This document shows positions 36,159 through 45,054 of a DNA stretch of 64,000 nt, piece after piece. A model generated the notes under the pieces. That model did no database searches. It saw nothing but the letters and a program-made list of their open reading frames with translations, and was not told the DNA's origin. How positions within the stretch are numbered: the stretch's first letter is position 1; every line of letters starts with the position of its first letter. A program made the translations under genes and the position numbers. Location of the stretch: assembly GCA_040768905.1 (NCBI GenBank), contig JAXGMA010000001.1:310001-374000 (forward strand), read 5' to 3'. Origin of the DNA: SZUA-584 sp040768905 (GTDB taxonomy: Bacteria; Bacillota; Clostridia; Christensenellales; SZUA-584).

Positions 36159-37580
36159 ATGGATAATAAGATAAAGCAATTTGTTATTGCCGCATTGGTT
36201 GTGCTCTTAGGCTTGATTGTATTGACAGGCTGTGTGCTCAAGCCGGAAGACAAAAAGGCTGACGGGCAGGTAAAGATGATGCTGGATGCCACAAAAGCTC
36301 CGGAAGATATAGGGCAAAGGAGCCTTCTTGGCAATCTTTCCATGCCGCCCGAACAAAACAAAACCGAATGGACTGAAGATGAAAGCAGCGGCGTGCGCAC
36401 GCTTTCCGCAGGCTATGCCGGGATTTCGCTGCCAGCGCTTCTTGACTTCCTCAAGTCGATTGACAAAGAAAACTGGTATCTTACGGGCAACAATGCCTAC
36501 AAAGGCAGCCGAAGCCTAGATATCGCTTATGATTTTGAGGCACAAAAACTGCATCTTGATTTTACCATTGACGATAGTAAGCCCGAATGGCCGGAGGTGT
36601 TGCCGCAGAACCTGGCTTATTCAATACCTGTGTTCCCATACGGGCAATTTGGCTCTTTTGAAGAACGGGAAATGCCCGAGGCGGAAAAAGCTTTCATGCT
36701 GGTTTACAAAGACGTCGCTTTACCTGATGTGATGGCTTATGAGGAAACGCTCATCTCATCGGGCTTTGAACTTGATCAGGAGATAAACGGACAACGGTTT
36801 TTCTTAAAGAATACGCTCTTTGCCACGGTATCGCCCAATGCACTCACGGGCGAGGTGGCCATCATACTCGGCAGCTTCAAGGTATCTTATGTGCCCTTGC
36901 CCCCCTGGCCGGATCCGCTGCCGGAAAAATACCAGCGCCTTCTGTCGCCCGTAGGGGCGATGTGCAGCGTCACAGCAATAACCGAAGGGTTTGAACTGAC
37001 AGCAGAGAAAATGATGCTGTCGGAGATGTATGCTTTCTTCACAGCCATACAAGGCTATTACGAATGGGCGGCGATTTCGGAAAGCGGCAGCACACAGCAT
37101 ACCGGCCAGAATTGTGCACTGAAAGTGGTGTCATATAACACGGACGAAAACAGGCTCGTGATGCACCTTCTTGTTGAGGATGCCGAAGCTAATGCCCGCC
37201 GGTCAAGAGGCGGCGATGATCCTTTCTATTTTGGCATGACACAAAATACGTATTATGAGCAGCAGGCCATGGATGGTATACTCGATGAGTTCGGGCAAAC
37301 GGTGGAAATGGCAAGCTGGGAAGAGATTAAAGCTTTGTACGGGGATCGTTTCGCGCAGTTTCTTGATGAGGTCGGCGTGAGGCCCGGTGAAGATGTATGG
37401 GTGATCTTCAAAAAAAGCGGCTTTGACGGGCACAGGCACTATTTCCTTGCCCGCATCAGCGGCAGCCCGCGGGAAGACTTTTTGCTCTACGACAAAGTGG
37501 GAGATGAGGCCTGGCTTGGTTCATGGTACGGCATCAAGCTGCGCGCCATGGTCAAAATACCCGGCAACAAAACCGGCTGA
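36159..37580 (+). CDS. large lipoprotein of unknown function
   Basis: 473 residues. The signal MDNKIKQFVIAALVVLLGLIVLTGC ends in a lipobox (LTGC), so the protein is anchored on the outer face. The mature part is acidic, with no transmembrane helix and several aromatic, strand-like stretches (WYLTGNNAYKGSRSLDIAYDF; SWYGIKLRAMVKI). An internal run, PLPPWPDPLPEKY, looks like a proline linker between two halves at ~residue 252. I recognise no domain. It is monocistronic: a 280-bp gap without a clear promoter lies upstream and a hairpin downstream. Confidence 0.75.
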   Translation: MDNKIKQFVIAALVVLLGLIVLTGCVLKPEDKKADGQVKMMLDATKAPEDIGQRSLLGNLSMPPEQNKTEWTEDESSGVRTLSAGYAGISLPALLDFLKSIDKENWYLTGNNAYKGSRSLDIAYDFEAQKLHLDFTIDDSKPEWPEVLPQNLAYSIPVFPYGQFGSFEEREMPEAEKAFMLVYKDVALPDVMAYEETLISSGFELDQEINGQRFFLKNTLFATVSPNALTGEVAIILGSFKVSYVPLPPWPDPLPEKYQRLLSPVGAMCSVTAITEGFELTAEKMMLSEMYAFFTAIQGYYEWAAISESGSTQHTGQNCALKVVSYNTDENRLVMHLLVEDAEANARRSRGGDDPFYFGMTQNTYYEQQAMDGILDEFGQTVEMASWEEIKALYGDRFAQFLDEVGVRPGEDVWVIFKKSGFDGHRHYFLARISGSPREDFLLYDKVGDEAWLGSWYGIKLRAMVKIPGNKTG

Positions 37581-37632
37581 GCGTTGTTTCCTGCAATTCA
37601 AAGATAAATAAACTTCAAAAAGTGATGGTATG

Positions 37633-37660
37633 ACAAGAGCCCCTTACGGGGCTCTTGTCT
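37633..37660 (+). terminator. hairpin terminator after the large lipoprotein gene
   Basis: A perfect 11-bp stem ACAAGAGCCCC/GGGGCTCTTGT with a TTAC loop; the tail is CTCTGTG, poor in T, so efficiency is uncertain. Confidence 0.65.
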
Positions 37661-37748
37661 CTGTGCCAAAAGGCACATGATTGTGCCGTGCACCGTACGG
37701 AGCCTGTGACTTGTTCTTGCCTGCAACAAAAAACAATCAAAATACTTC

Positions 37749-37777
37749 TTGACAATGCGCCTATAATTACCTAAAAT
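37749..37777 (+). promoter_or_regulatory. promoter of the HTH regulator-hydrolase pair
   Basis: TTGACA (37749-37754) and TAAAAT (37772-37777), spacer 17 bp, about 37 bp before the regulator's ATG. Confidence 0.7.
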
Positions 37778-37813
37778 GCAGTTAAACAGTAACAATAAGG
37801 AACATAAGCAGCT

Positions 37814-38257
37814 ATGGAAAAATATTATACGGTGGATAGAATATCAAAAATACTCAGCATTCATCCGAAAACCATCCAGCGTTATATCAGAGAAGGCAAA
37901 CTTCGCGCAACGAAAATTGGAAAGAGCTGGCGCATTACAGGCCATGACTTAAGCGCTTTTACAGAGCGTGAAAACAAGGTCGCCGCATCTGATCAAGAGG
38001 CAAGAAAACATCCTGTTGATGAAAGAATAAAGGTTTCAGCCGTTGTGGATATTGATGTCTATGATAAGAGCGAAGCGATCCATATCATTGATATGCTGAC
38101 TGCAGCGTTGAGTTCAAAGCCGCCGGAATTCGGAAATTCGTCGATGCATACTCAGCATATCCTGGAGGAAAACAAAGTGCGTATCACCCTGTGGGGCAGC
38201 ATAAAATTTATGGAGGTCATGATAAGTTCCATATCCTTATTGAATGATCATGACTAA
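37814..38257 (+). CDS. helix-turn-helix (excisionase-type) regulator
   Basis: 147 residues. The first ~55 form an HTH_17/MerR-like DNA-binding domain: YTVDRISKILSIHPKTIQRYIREGKLRATKIGKSWRI. The rest (from ~70) has alternating strands and helices, possibly a small ligand domain (VVDIDVYDKSEAIHIIDML). An alpha/beta hydrolase gene follows 13 bp later under the same promoter, so it probably senses a substrate or product of that enzyme. The effector is unknown. Confidence 0.78.
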   Translation: MEKYYTVDRISKILSIHPKTIQRYIREGKLRATKIGKSWRITGHDLSAFTERENKVAASDQEARKHPVDERIKVSAVVDIDVYDKSEAIHIIDMLTAALSSKPPEFGNSSMHTQHILEENKVRITLWGSIKFMEVMISSISLLNDHD

Positions 38258-38270
38258 AGGAGAAGTTCCG

Positions 38271-39104
38271 ATGGCCAAAACTAAAGTTTTCAAAACCGAA
38301 GAGAGCAGGGATGCGATCCGTTCCCGCTACAATCAGATACTAAGCACCTTTCCGTTTGACCGGCGTTATGTTGAAACATCATTCGGCAGAACCTTCGTTT
38401 TGGAAAGCGGCAAACCTGACGATCCGCCGCTGGTGCTGCTGCATGGTTCGTGCAGCAACAGCGCATTTTGGTATGGCGAGATGAGCGCACTATCGCAAAT
38501 GCATCATGTGCTGGCGGTAGATATCGTTGGAGAAGCCGGCAACAGCGATGAAAACAGGCTGGATCTCACTTCTGAGGAATACGCAGACTGGCTCAAGCAA
38601 GTGTTTGATGCATGTGGGATCAAAAAGGCAGTTGTCATGGGGAATTCGCTTGGCAGTTGGATGGCGCTTAGGTTTGCATGCAAATACGCTGAGTGCGTAT
38701 CAAAAATGATATTGATGGCTCCGTCCGGCTTATCCGGTCAAAACACCGCACTTCTTGAAAAAGCAAAGCAATCAATGCTTCAGGGTGAGGAGCTAAAGAT
38801 AGACGATACGATCATGCAAGGGGCAAAACTGCCAAAAGAGGTAGAGGATTTTATCAATTTGATTGCCTCCGGATATAACCCGATGACGGACGAATTACCT
38901 GTTTTCAGCGATGAACAGATAAAATCGCTGGCCATGCCGATATTATTCATCGCAGGCAAGAAAGATAATATGGTGGATGCTGTTTCTGCCGCAAAGAGAT
39001 TGAGTCAGCTTATCCCTGACGCAAAAATCCATCTGGAGGACAGCGGGCACATCATACTCAATTCTTTGGATTTTGCGATCCCGTTTCTTGCGTCGGCAGA
39101 ATAA
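38271..39104 (+). CDS. alpha/beta hydrolase
   Basis: 277 residues from ATG 38271 (AAGGAG 8 nt upstream; the frame's earlier ATG at 38244 overlaps the regulator). LLHGSCSNSAFW holds the oxyanion segment, GNSLGSW the nucleophile Ser, and EDSGHIILN the catalytic His; the acid is in AGKKDNMVDA. It is of the canonical cytoplasmic esterase/lactonase type with a cap between ~130 and 210. The partner HTH gene just upstream suggests substrate-induced expression. Confidence 0.85.
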   Translation: MAKTKVFKTEESRDAIRSRYNQILSTFPFDRRYVETSFGRTFVLESGKPDDPPLVLLHGSCSNSAFWYGEMSALSQMHHVLAVDIVGEAGNSDENRLDLTSEEYADWLKQVFDACGIKKAVVMGNSLGSWMALRFACKYAECVSKMILMAPSGLSGQNTALLEKAKQSMLQGEELKIDDTIMQGAKLPKEVEDFINLIASGYNPMTDELPVFSDEQIKSLAMPILFIAGKKDNMVDAVSAAKRLSQLIPDAKIHLEDSGHIILNSLDFAIPFLASAE

Positions 39105-39213
39105 TATGTCATAAATGACCTGATGTGCCAAGTAAGGCGGTATCAATTATTACCAGTAAATGCACCTCTCTGGCGGCGGCAATTGTTAAACTCTCAACGC
39201 AAGAGGAAAATAA

Positions 39214-39243
39214 AAAAGGCGCCATGCGTATAAGGCGCCTTTT
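39214..39243. terminator. bidirectional terminator between convergent genes
   Basis: A perfect 10-bp stem AAAAGGCGCC/GGCGCCTTTT with a 10-nt loop, serving the hydrolase (plus) and the aminotransferase-family gene (minus). Confidence 0.85.
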
Positions 39244-39256
39244 AAATATTGTTTTT

Positions 39257-40432
39257 TCAGACTTGTGCGAATACGCGCTTGAAGGCTTCCACGGCCGTAT
39301 CCATCTGCTCACGCGTGTGCGTGGCGGTATAGCTTGTCCGCAGCATGCATTCTCCGTCGGGCGCAGCCGGCGGTATCACCGGGTTGACATATACGCCCTC
39401 TTCGAAGAGCATTTTGGTGATGATAAACGTTCTTTGCATGTCGTATGTCATCACGGGTATGATGGCAGTTTCTCCGTCAATGGTGGGTATGCCTGCGGCT
39501 TTTAGTTTTGCGCGCATGTAGTTCGAAATATCGATCAGCGCTTTTTGGCGCTCCGGTTCGGCTTTTAGGATACGCACAGACTCAAGCGCGGCAGCAGCAT
39601 TTGAAGGCGGAAGCGATGCGCTGAAAATAAACGGCCGAGAGCGGTGCTTGATATAATCGATCACATCCTCCTCGCCGGCGATACAGCCGCCAAGAGACGC
39701 CAGCGATTTCGAGAACGTTGTCATAATGAGGTCGACCTCATTCTCCAACCCAAAATGCGATGCCGTGCCGCGACCGCAGTCGCCTATCATGCCCACGCCG
39801 TGTGCGTCATCTACCATCAGGCGCGCTTTATACTTTTTGGCAAGCTCTACGATTTCGGGGAGTTTGGCAATATCGCCGCTCATGCTGAACACGCCGTCCG
39901 TGATAATCAGCTTACCGGCATCCTCAGGCAGCCTTTGAAGACGCTCCTCAAGGCTGTCCATATTGCTGTGCTCATAGCGCAGCACGTTTTTGACGAAACT
40001 TAAACGGCAGGCATCGAGTATGCTTGCATGGTTTTCGTCGTCGTTGATGATATAATCATGCCTTCCGACAACTGCTGAAATGGCGCCAAGGTTGGTTTGA
40101 AAGCCTGTGCTGAAAGTCAGAGCCGCTTCTTTGTGAAAATAATCTGCAAGCTCTTCCTCCAACTGTTCGTGCAGTACGAGAGTGCCGTTTAAAAAACGCG
40201 ATCCGGAGCAGCCAGTCCCGAATTTTTCAAGAGCTTCTCTTGCGGCACTGATTGTGCGCGGATCGCTCGTCAAACCCATATAATTATTTGAGCCTATCAT
40301 GATGATGCGTTTGCCGTCCATGACGACTTCAGTATCCTGCGCGGTGTGCAGCGCATGAAAATAAGGGTATATACCCGCTGCGATAGCATTTTTCGCGTCC
40401 ATAAAGGTATAACATTTGTTAAACAGATCCAC
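39257..40432 (-). CDS. alpha-oxoamine synthase, serine palmitoyltransferase-like
   Basis: 391 residues of PLP fold type I. The family features are GSNNYMGLTSDP, GTGCSGSRFLNGT, DDENHASILDA (His stacks on PLP), VDDAHGVGMIG and the PLP lysine in TFSKSLASLGG. TFSKSxASLGG is typical of serine palmitoyltransferase, whereas Kbl and BioF differ around their lysine. The start PYFHALHTAQDTEVVMDGK also resembles bacterial SPT. It would condense an acyl-CoA with an amino acid with loss of CO2. Sphingolipids are rare in Firmicutes and no other sphingolipid gene is here, so 2-amino-3-ketobutyrate ligase or another AOS role remains possible. Confidence 0.8.
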   Translation of the reverse strand: MDLFNKCYTFMDAKNAIAAGIYPYFHALHTAQDTEVVMDGKRIIMIGSNNYMGLTSDPRTISAAREALEKFGTGCSGSRFLNGTLVLHEQLEEELADYFHKEAALTFSTGFQTNLGAISAVVGRHDYIINDDENHASILDACRLSFVKNVLRYEHSNMDSLEERLQRLPEDAGKLIITDGVFSMSGDIAKLPEIVELAKKYKARLMVDDAHGVGMIGDCGRGTASHFGLENEVDLIMTTFSKSLASLGGCIAGEEDVIDYIKHRSRPFIFSASLPPSNAAAALESVRILKAEPERQKALIDISNYMRAKLKAAGIPTIDGETAIIPVMTYDMQRTFIITKMLFEEGVYVNPVIPPAAPDGECMLRTSYTATHTREQMDTAVEAFKRVFAQV

Positions 40433-40741
40433 TTTGTCTTCTCCCTCTATTGATTAAAATAGACTTTCCACAATGAGTATACAGATAATTGACCCGTCTA
40501 ACAAGTTTTTTTATTTTTGTTTGCTGGCATACCGCTAAAATGCATGTCCGAAAGGATGATACCGCGCATCTATTGAAGAAGATAAGAAACACTAGCAGAT
40601 AAAACAACCTTTTGAAAATTATGACTGCGTTTGTTTCAACAAGAGAAATTTTGTTTATTATTTGTTTGACTAAATATACTATGTTTTTTCGTTCCATGAA
40701 ATTGTTTTATTTTAGAAGATATCGTTCTTCGGGAGATTGTG
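40433..40741. other. AT-rich intergenic stretch between the AOS gene and the GT2-PilZ gene
   Basis: About 300 bp between divergent genes. It is markedly AT-rich and should hold both promoters, but I cannot pick a clear -35/-10 pair. A 92-codon minus-strand frame in it has no ribosome site and is probably not coding. GGGAG at 40731-40735 serves the glycosyltransferase. Confidence 0.5.
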
Positions 40742-42637
40742 ATGCCGCTGTTAAAAAAAGGCACGATACGTGCGCTGGTTGTTGCAACAGGTTTATTCAA
40801 TGCCTATTATATTTGGTGGAGATCGGCTTTTACGCTCAATGAAGCTGCGCTCATCTTTTCCATCGTATTCTTAATCGCCGAGATCCACGGCCTAATCAAT
40901 TTTTATCTGTTTTCGATGATGACATGGAACACGCAGCCGCGCAAGCGGCCAGCACCGTTTGAAGGCGCAAACGTTGATGTGTTTGTGCCGACATACAATG
41001 AGGACATCAAAGTCCTTGAAGCCACGCTGGTAGGCTGCAAAGGCATAAGATACCCCCATACGACATATGTACTTGACGACGGCAACAGGCCGGAAGTCAA
41101 AGCGCTTGCGCAGCGAATCGGGTGCGAATATCTTTACCGCACTGAAAACAAGCACGCAAAAGCAGGCAATATAAACGAAGCGCTAAGAAAAACAAAAGGC
41201 CAGTTCGTTGTGGTCCTTGATGCCGATATGGTGCCGCAGCCGGATTTTATTGATAAGACAATAGGTTATTTTAAAGATCCAAAAGTGGCTATCGTCCAGC
41301 TGCCGCAGGAGTTTTACAATCTTGATTCTGTGCAGCACAGCAAGATGTCCTATCAATGGCATGAACAGCAGCTGTTTTACCATGTGATACAACCGGGCAA
41401 AGACAGGATAAACGCGGCTTTCTGGTGCGGCAGCCCTTCCATCATCCGCAGAGATGCCTTGGAAGATATAGGAGGAGTCGCGACACAAAGCGTCACAGAA
41501 GATTTTCTGACGTCTATCAGGCTTAACGCCAAGGGCTGGCAAATACGCTATCATAATGAAGTACTGGCATATGGGATAGCGCCCCAGTCGCTTAACGCAT
41601 TCAATGTGCAGCGGCTTCGCTGGGCGCAGGGCTCAATGAAGATATTTTTCAGCAGCGACAATCCGCTTTTTAAACGCGGACTGACGATCAGGCAGCGGCT
41701 GTCGCATTTTGCGGCCATTTTCACGTATTTTGATGCTTATCAAAAGCTCATTTTCATTCTGGCACCGCTGGTGCTGCTGGTTACAGGAATGATGCCTGTA
41801 AAGGTGACAAGCGGCTATGAGTTTCTGCTTCATTGGGTGCCGTATATCTTATTAACCACCTTATCAATAAAACTGCTTGGCAGGGGGTATTTCAAGATCT
41901 TTGCCGTTGAACAGTACAATATGCTCAAAATGGTGACTTTTATCAAAGCCTCGCTCACGTTTTTTCTGCCGAAAAGGAATATATTCCGCGTGACGCCCAA
42001 AACGGTCGAAAAATCGCTGAAGAAACAAGACAGGAGAGAGCTCAAAATTCAGATCGTGATACTTGCAGTGATCGCGCTTTGTGTCATATATGCCGCGGTC
42101 AATACCGCGTGGGGCATTGTCCTGACATACAGCAATATCCTTGGCGCATGGGTCGCGATGTTTTGGGCTTGCTTTAACGGTTTTGTGCTGTTTTTTGCTT
42201 TGCGAAGCGTGCTGAAAAGAATGTACGATCGGCAGGACTACCGGTTTCCTGTCAAGATGAGAAGCCAGCTTTATATCGGGGGCGCGGCGTATTCATTGAC
42301 TGTGAGCGACATCTCAAGCGGCGGGCTCAAACTGAGCGGTATCAAGACAAATTTCTTTGAAAAGGAAAAAAGAGCAGATTTGTGTTTGCCTGACGGCAGC
42401 ACCATAATACCGGGAACTGTCGTTTACAACAGGAAAGAAAAGGACGGGACAAGCAACGTCGGGATACGATTCCTTGATCTTTCTGCCGAACAAAAAGAGA
42501 ATCTGTACAGTTTTATCTATGTGACGATACCGCGAAAGATGCAGGGTGTAAACCTGACGGAAAAAAGCCCGGTTGCTGAGAACGGTTCTTGCCCGATCGA
42601 AGAATCAGAGTTCCAGTTTTCTGTCATTGATTCATAA
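40742..42637 (+). CDS. family 2 glycosyltransferase with C-terminal PilZ domain (cellulose synthase BcsA-like)
   Basis: 631 residues from ATG 40742 (GGGAG 6 nt upstream). Two N-terminal membrane helices precede the GT-A domain: DVFVPTYNED, VLDDGNRPE, LDADM (DxD), VTEDFL (TED) and QRLRW (QxxRW). More membrane segments follow. The PilZ domain has R497-x3-R501 and DISSGG at 523-528, the c-di-GMP-binding residues. This is the BcsA layout, so synthesis and export of a beta-glucan or similar polymer should be switched on by c-di-GMP. There is no bcsB, bcsZ or other bcs gene here. Product identity is open. Confidence 0.88.
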   Translation: MPLLKKGTIRALVVATGLFNAYYIWWRSAFTLNEAALIFSIVFLIAEIHGLINFYLFSMMTWNTQPRKRPAPFEGANVDVFVPTYNEDIKVLEATLVGCKGIRYPHTTYVLDDGNRPEVKALAQRIGCEYLYRTENKHAKAGNINEALRKTKGQFVVVLDADMVPQPDFIDKTIGYFKDPKVAIVQLPQEFYNLDSVQHSKMSYQWHEQQLFYHVIQPGKDRINAAFWCGSPSIIRRDALEDIGGVATQSVTEDFLTSIRLNAKGWQIRYHNEVLAYGIAPQSLNAFNVQRLRWAQGSMKIFFSSDNPLFKRGLTIRQRLSHFAAIFTYFDAYQKLIFILAPLVLLVTGMMPVKVTSGYEFLLHWVPYILLTTLSIKLLGRGYFKIFAVEQYNMLKMVTFIKASLTFFLPKRNIFRVTPKTVEKSLKKQDRRELKIQIVILAVIALCVIYAAVNTAWGIVLTYSNILGAWVAMFWACFNGFVLFFALRSVLKRMYDRQDYRFPVKMRSQLYIGGAAYSLTVSDISSGGLKLSGIKTNFFEKEKRADLCLPDGSTIIPGTVVYNRKEKDGTSNVGIRFLDLSAEQKENLYSFIYVTIPRKMQGVNLTEKSPVAENGSCPIEESEFQFSVIDS

Positions 42638-42642
42638 GAGCT

Positions 42643-43467
42643 TCAGCAGTTGCCCTCGTACACATAGCGGAGGGATGCGCGTGCCACATCCGCAAGTGCG
42701 CAGATGGTGCTTAAGGGCGTCGGGGGCGTGTCCGTCATTTTATGCCTGGGGAAATAGCGCGACACATGAAGCGGAATGTCTTTGCCGACACCGGAAAGCC
42801 ATCCTGAGAGCCCGCGCATTTCGTCCTCGCTGTCGTTTTCGCCGGGCACGATCAGTGTGGTCACTTCCAAATGGCAGTACTGTGCGGAAAGCTCGATGGT
42901 GCGCTTGACGGGCGAAAGGCTGCCGCCAAGCTTTTTGTAAAAACTCTCCGTGAAACCTTTAAGATCGATGTTCATGGCGTCAACAAACGGCAGGAGGGAC
43001 AAAAGCGGCTCTTCGTTGATATAGCCGTTGGTCACGAGCACCACCTTCTGGCCGTTCTGTTTGAGCAGCTGCGCACAGTCCATCACATATTCATAGCCAA
43101 TCAGCGGCTCATTATAGGTAAACGCCACGCCAATGCTTTGCGGGCAGTCAAGCGCCTGCTCAAGCAGCGCATCGGGCGAAAGGAAAGAGCTGCCTGCCCG
43201 CGGACAGTCCGCCCCGGCGATTTCGTAGTTCTGGCAAAAAGGACAAGAAAGGTTGCATCCGAAGCTGCCGACGGAAAGTATAAAACTGCCGGGAAGAAAA
43301 CGCCTCAGCGGTTTTTTTTCAATGGGGTCAATGGCCATCGCTGTGATATGGCCGTAGTTTTTGCATATGACCGTACCGCTTCTGTTTTCACGCGCACGGC
43401 ATAAACCGGTGCGCCCTTCGGCCATCTTACATTGATGCGGGCATATGTCGCACTGTATGCTTTTCAA
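42643..43467 (-). CDS. amrS: AmmeMemoRadiSam system radical SAM enzyme
   Basis: 274 residues. The radical SAM cluster motif is CNLSCPFC (Cys71, 75, 78). A further Cys set CDICPHQC near the N-terminus (Cys6, 9, 13) and GLCRAREN are typical of AmrS and its PflA-like relatives. Downstream signatures EPLIGYEYVMD and TNGYINEEP fit. AmrS is encoded beside MEMO (AmrB) and AMMECR1 (AmrA) in many bacteria and archaea; the modified target is not known. Here the two partners are fused and lie 3 bp upstream. Confidence 0.9.
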   Translation of the reverse strand: MKSIQCDICPHQCKMAEGRTGLCRARENRSGTVICKNYGHITAMAIDPIEKKPLRRFLPGSFILSVGSFGCNLSCPFCQNYEIAGADCPRAGSSFLSPDALLEQALDCPQSIGVAFTYNEPLIGYEYVMDCAQLLKQNGQKVVLVTNGYINEEPLLSLLPFVDAMNIDLKGFTESFYKKLGGSLSPVKRTIELSAQYCHLEVTTLIVPGENDSEDEMRGLSGWLSGVGKDIPLHVSRYFPRHKMTDTPPTPLSTICALADVARASLRYVYEGNC

Positions 43468-43470
43468 TTT

Positions 43471-44874
43471 TTACCCCTCCTGCGCTGCGTGACGCACCAC
43501 TTCAAAGCGCTCCATCTTGTAGCTTTCTTCTTCACCGATATGCGCCTTTTGCAGTGCGATCTTCACCTGCTTTTGCGGCGTATCGATACCCTCAAGATTC
43601 GGCAGAAGTAGGCCGCGCCGAAAACCGCTTGTTACGATGACGCCGTAGCGCTTCGTATCAAGCTCATCCAAAGACGAAATGGGTTCGGGCGTTCCAAGAA
43701 TATCCACGCTGTACACAAGCTCAGGCAGCTCTTGTGCTTCTATCACATCAAAACGCGGGTCTCCCGTGCCCGCACTGACGGCGTTGCGCAGGATCTCCTG
43801 TGCGACCGAGGGCTCGACGGGCGAGATGGTGCCGATACAGCCGCGCAGACGTCCGTGCTTTTTGAGTGAAACAAATACGCCCGCACGCGTTTTGCGCATC
43901 TCATCGGGCAGGCCTTCGGGCAGCTTGGCATGTTTGCCCGTTTTGACATACGTTTCAAGTGAAAGGCGAGCAAGCCGTACATAGGCGTCTTCGTCATTTT
44001 TCAGCTGTGCGAGCTTTTCTTTGTGCGCTTGCTCATAGCGTTCAAGAAAACGCCGGTTTTCGTCAGCGCCGCCCGTTTCAAAGCCGCAGACAGCGTAACC
44101 CACGCCGAAAGGCCCTTCATACGAGTAAAAATATGGGGTGACTGCGCGTCCGTCCAGTACACCGGCCAGCTCGATGAAACTGCGCAGGCCGCACTCTGCG
44201 GCGGCATCGCAAAAAGATTCGTCAAACTCGAGAAATTGTGCAAAATCACCGCTTTTCATGATCGCTGTGCATTGGGCATCGAACTGCGGGCCTTCCGGGG
44301 CATATCCGTAGGGGCCGCTTGCACTGAGCTTATGCGAGAGATCTCCGCTTGCGATGAACACGGCGCGGCGGCCAAGAGCCTTGGACGCTTTGGCGACGCA
44401 CTGCCCGAATTGGTAATGATCAGCATAGGGCAGTCCGGACAATGATACGCGCACGAGATTGTAGCCCGTATAGTGCTGATCGACAAAATAGAGCGGTACC
44501 AGCGTAGCATGGTCAAGCTGCTTGTCTTTTTCCCCAAGCGTACCTGCGCGGATGCCGTCTTCAAAGGCCGTATCGCTGATCTTAGCGACCAGTTCTGGGT
44601 CATAGTTTTTCTGCATGCGGACATCATGCGCACCGAAACGGCCAAGGTCTCCGGCTGCGGTTTTGCCCGGTGAAATGTGTATATAGTCTCCGTACATCAC
44701 CGAGTGCGGCGTTGAAAGAATGATGGTGTCAGGTTTTAATGCCGCGATCCTGCGCGCAACCTTTTCGAGCGCGGCGGAAGTGGCCTTGACCGCCTGCTCC
44801 TGTCCTCTGCCGACAGCGGGCACGATGAGCGGCGGGTGCGGCATGATGCATGCGTATTCTATAGCCATATCCAT
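43471..44874 (-). CDS. AmmeMemoRadiSam protein: MEMO/LigB-like domain fused to AMMECR1
   Basis: 467 residues. Residues ~1-270 form a MEMO/class III extradiol dioxygenase-like domain (YACIMPHPPLIVPAVG; ASGDLSHKL with its His). Residues ~285-467 are an AMMECR1 domain with the hallmark RLRGCIGTI and PRFDVI (conserved in AMMECR1). In most genomes AmrA and AmrB are separate or adjacent; the fusion means they act as one complex. Metal binding at the MEMO site is plausible from the His positions. It lies 3 bp upstream of amrS. The biochemical role of the system is not established. Confidence 0.88.
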   Translation of the reverse strand: MDMAIEYACIMPHPPLIVPAVGRGQEQAVKATSAALEKVARRIAALKPDTIILSTPHSVMYGDYIHISPGKTAAGDLGRFGAHDVRMQKNYDPELVAKISDTAFEDGIRAGTLGEKDKQLDHATLVPLYFVDQHYTGYNLVRVSLSGLPYADHYQFGQCVAKASKALGRRAVFIASGDLSHKLSASGPYGYAPEGPQFDAQCTAIMKSGDFAQFLEFDESFCDAAAECGLRSFIELAGVLDGRAVTPYFYSYEGPFGVGYAVCGFETGGADENRRFLERYEQAHKEKLAQLKNDEDAYVRLARLSLETYVKTGKHAKLPEGLPDEMRKTRAGVFVSLKKHGRLRGCIGTISPVEPSVAQEILRNAVSAGTGDPRFDVIEAQELPELVYSVDILGTPEPISSLDELDTKRYGVIVTSGFRRGLLLPNLEGIDTPQKQVKIALQKAHIGEEESYKMERFEVVRHAAQEG

Positions 44875-45054
44875 CCCCTCCTTCTGCGCCTATTGTACCA
44901 CTTTGAGGGCAGGAATAACAGATAACAGGGATTAAAACAGGAAATGAAAGAGCAAAAAGATATTTTTATGATAAGAATTATTGAGCGAGGTTTTTTCTCA
45001 TATTTGCCTCTGCCCTGCGAATACTAAACACATAAAAATATTGGAGGAAACAGC

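Noticed and set aside
40419..40697. 92-codon minus-strand frame upstream of the AOS gene
   Set aside because: AT-rich random composition in a promoter region, no ribosome site.
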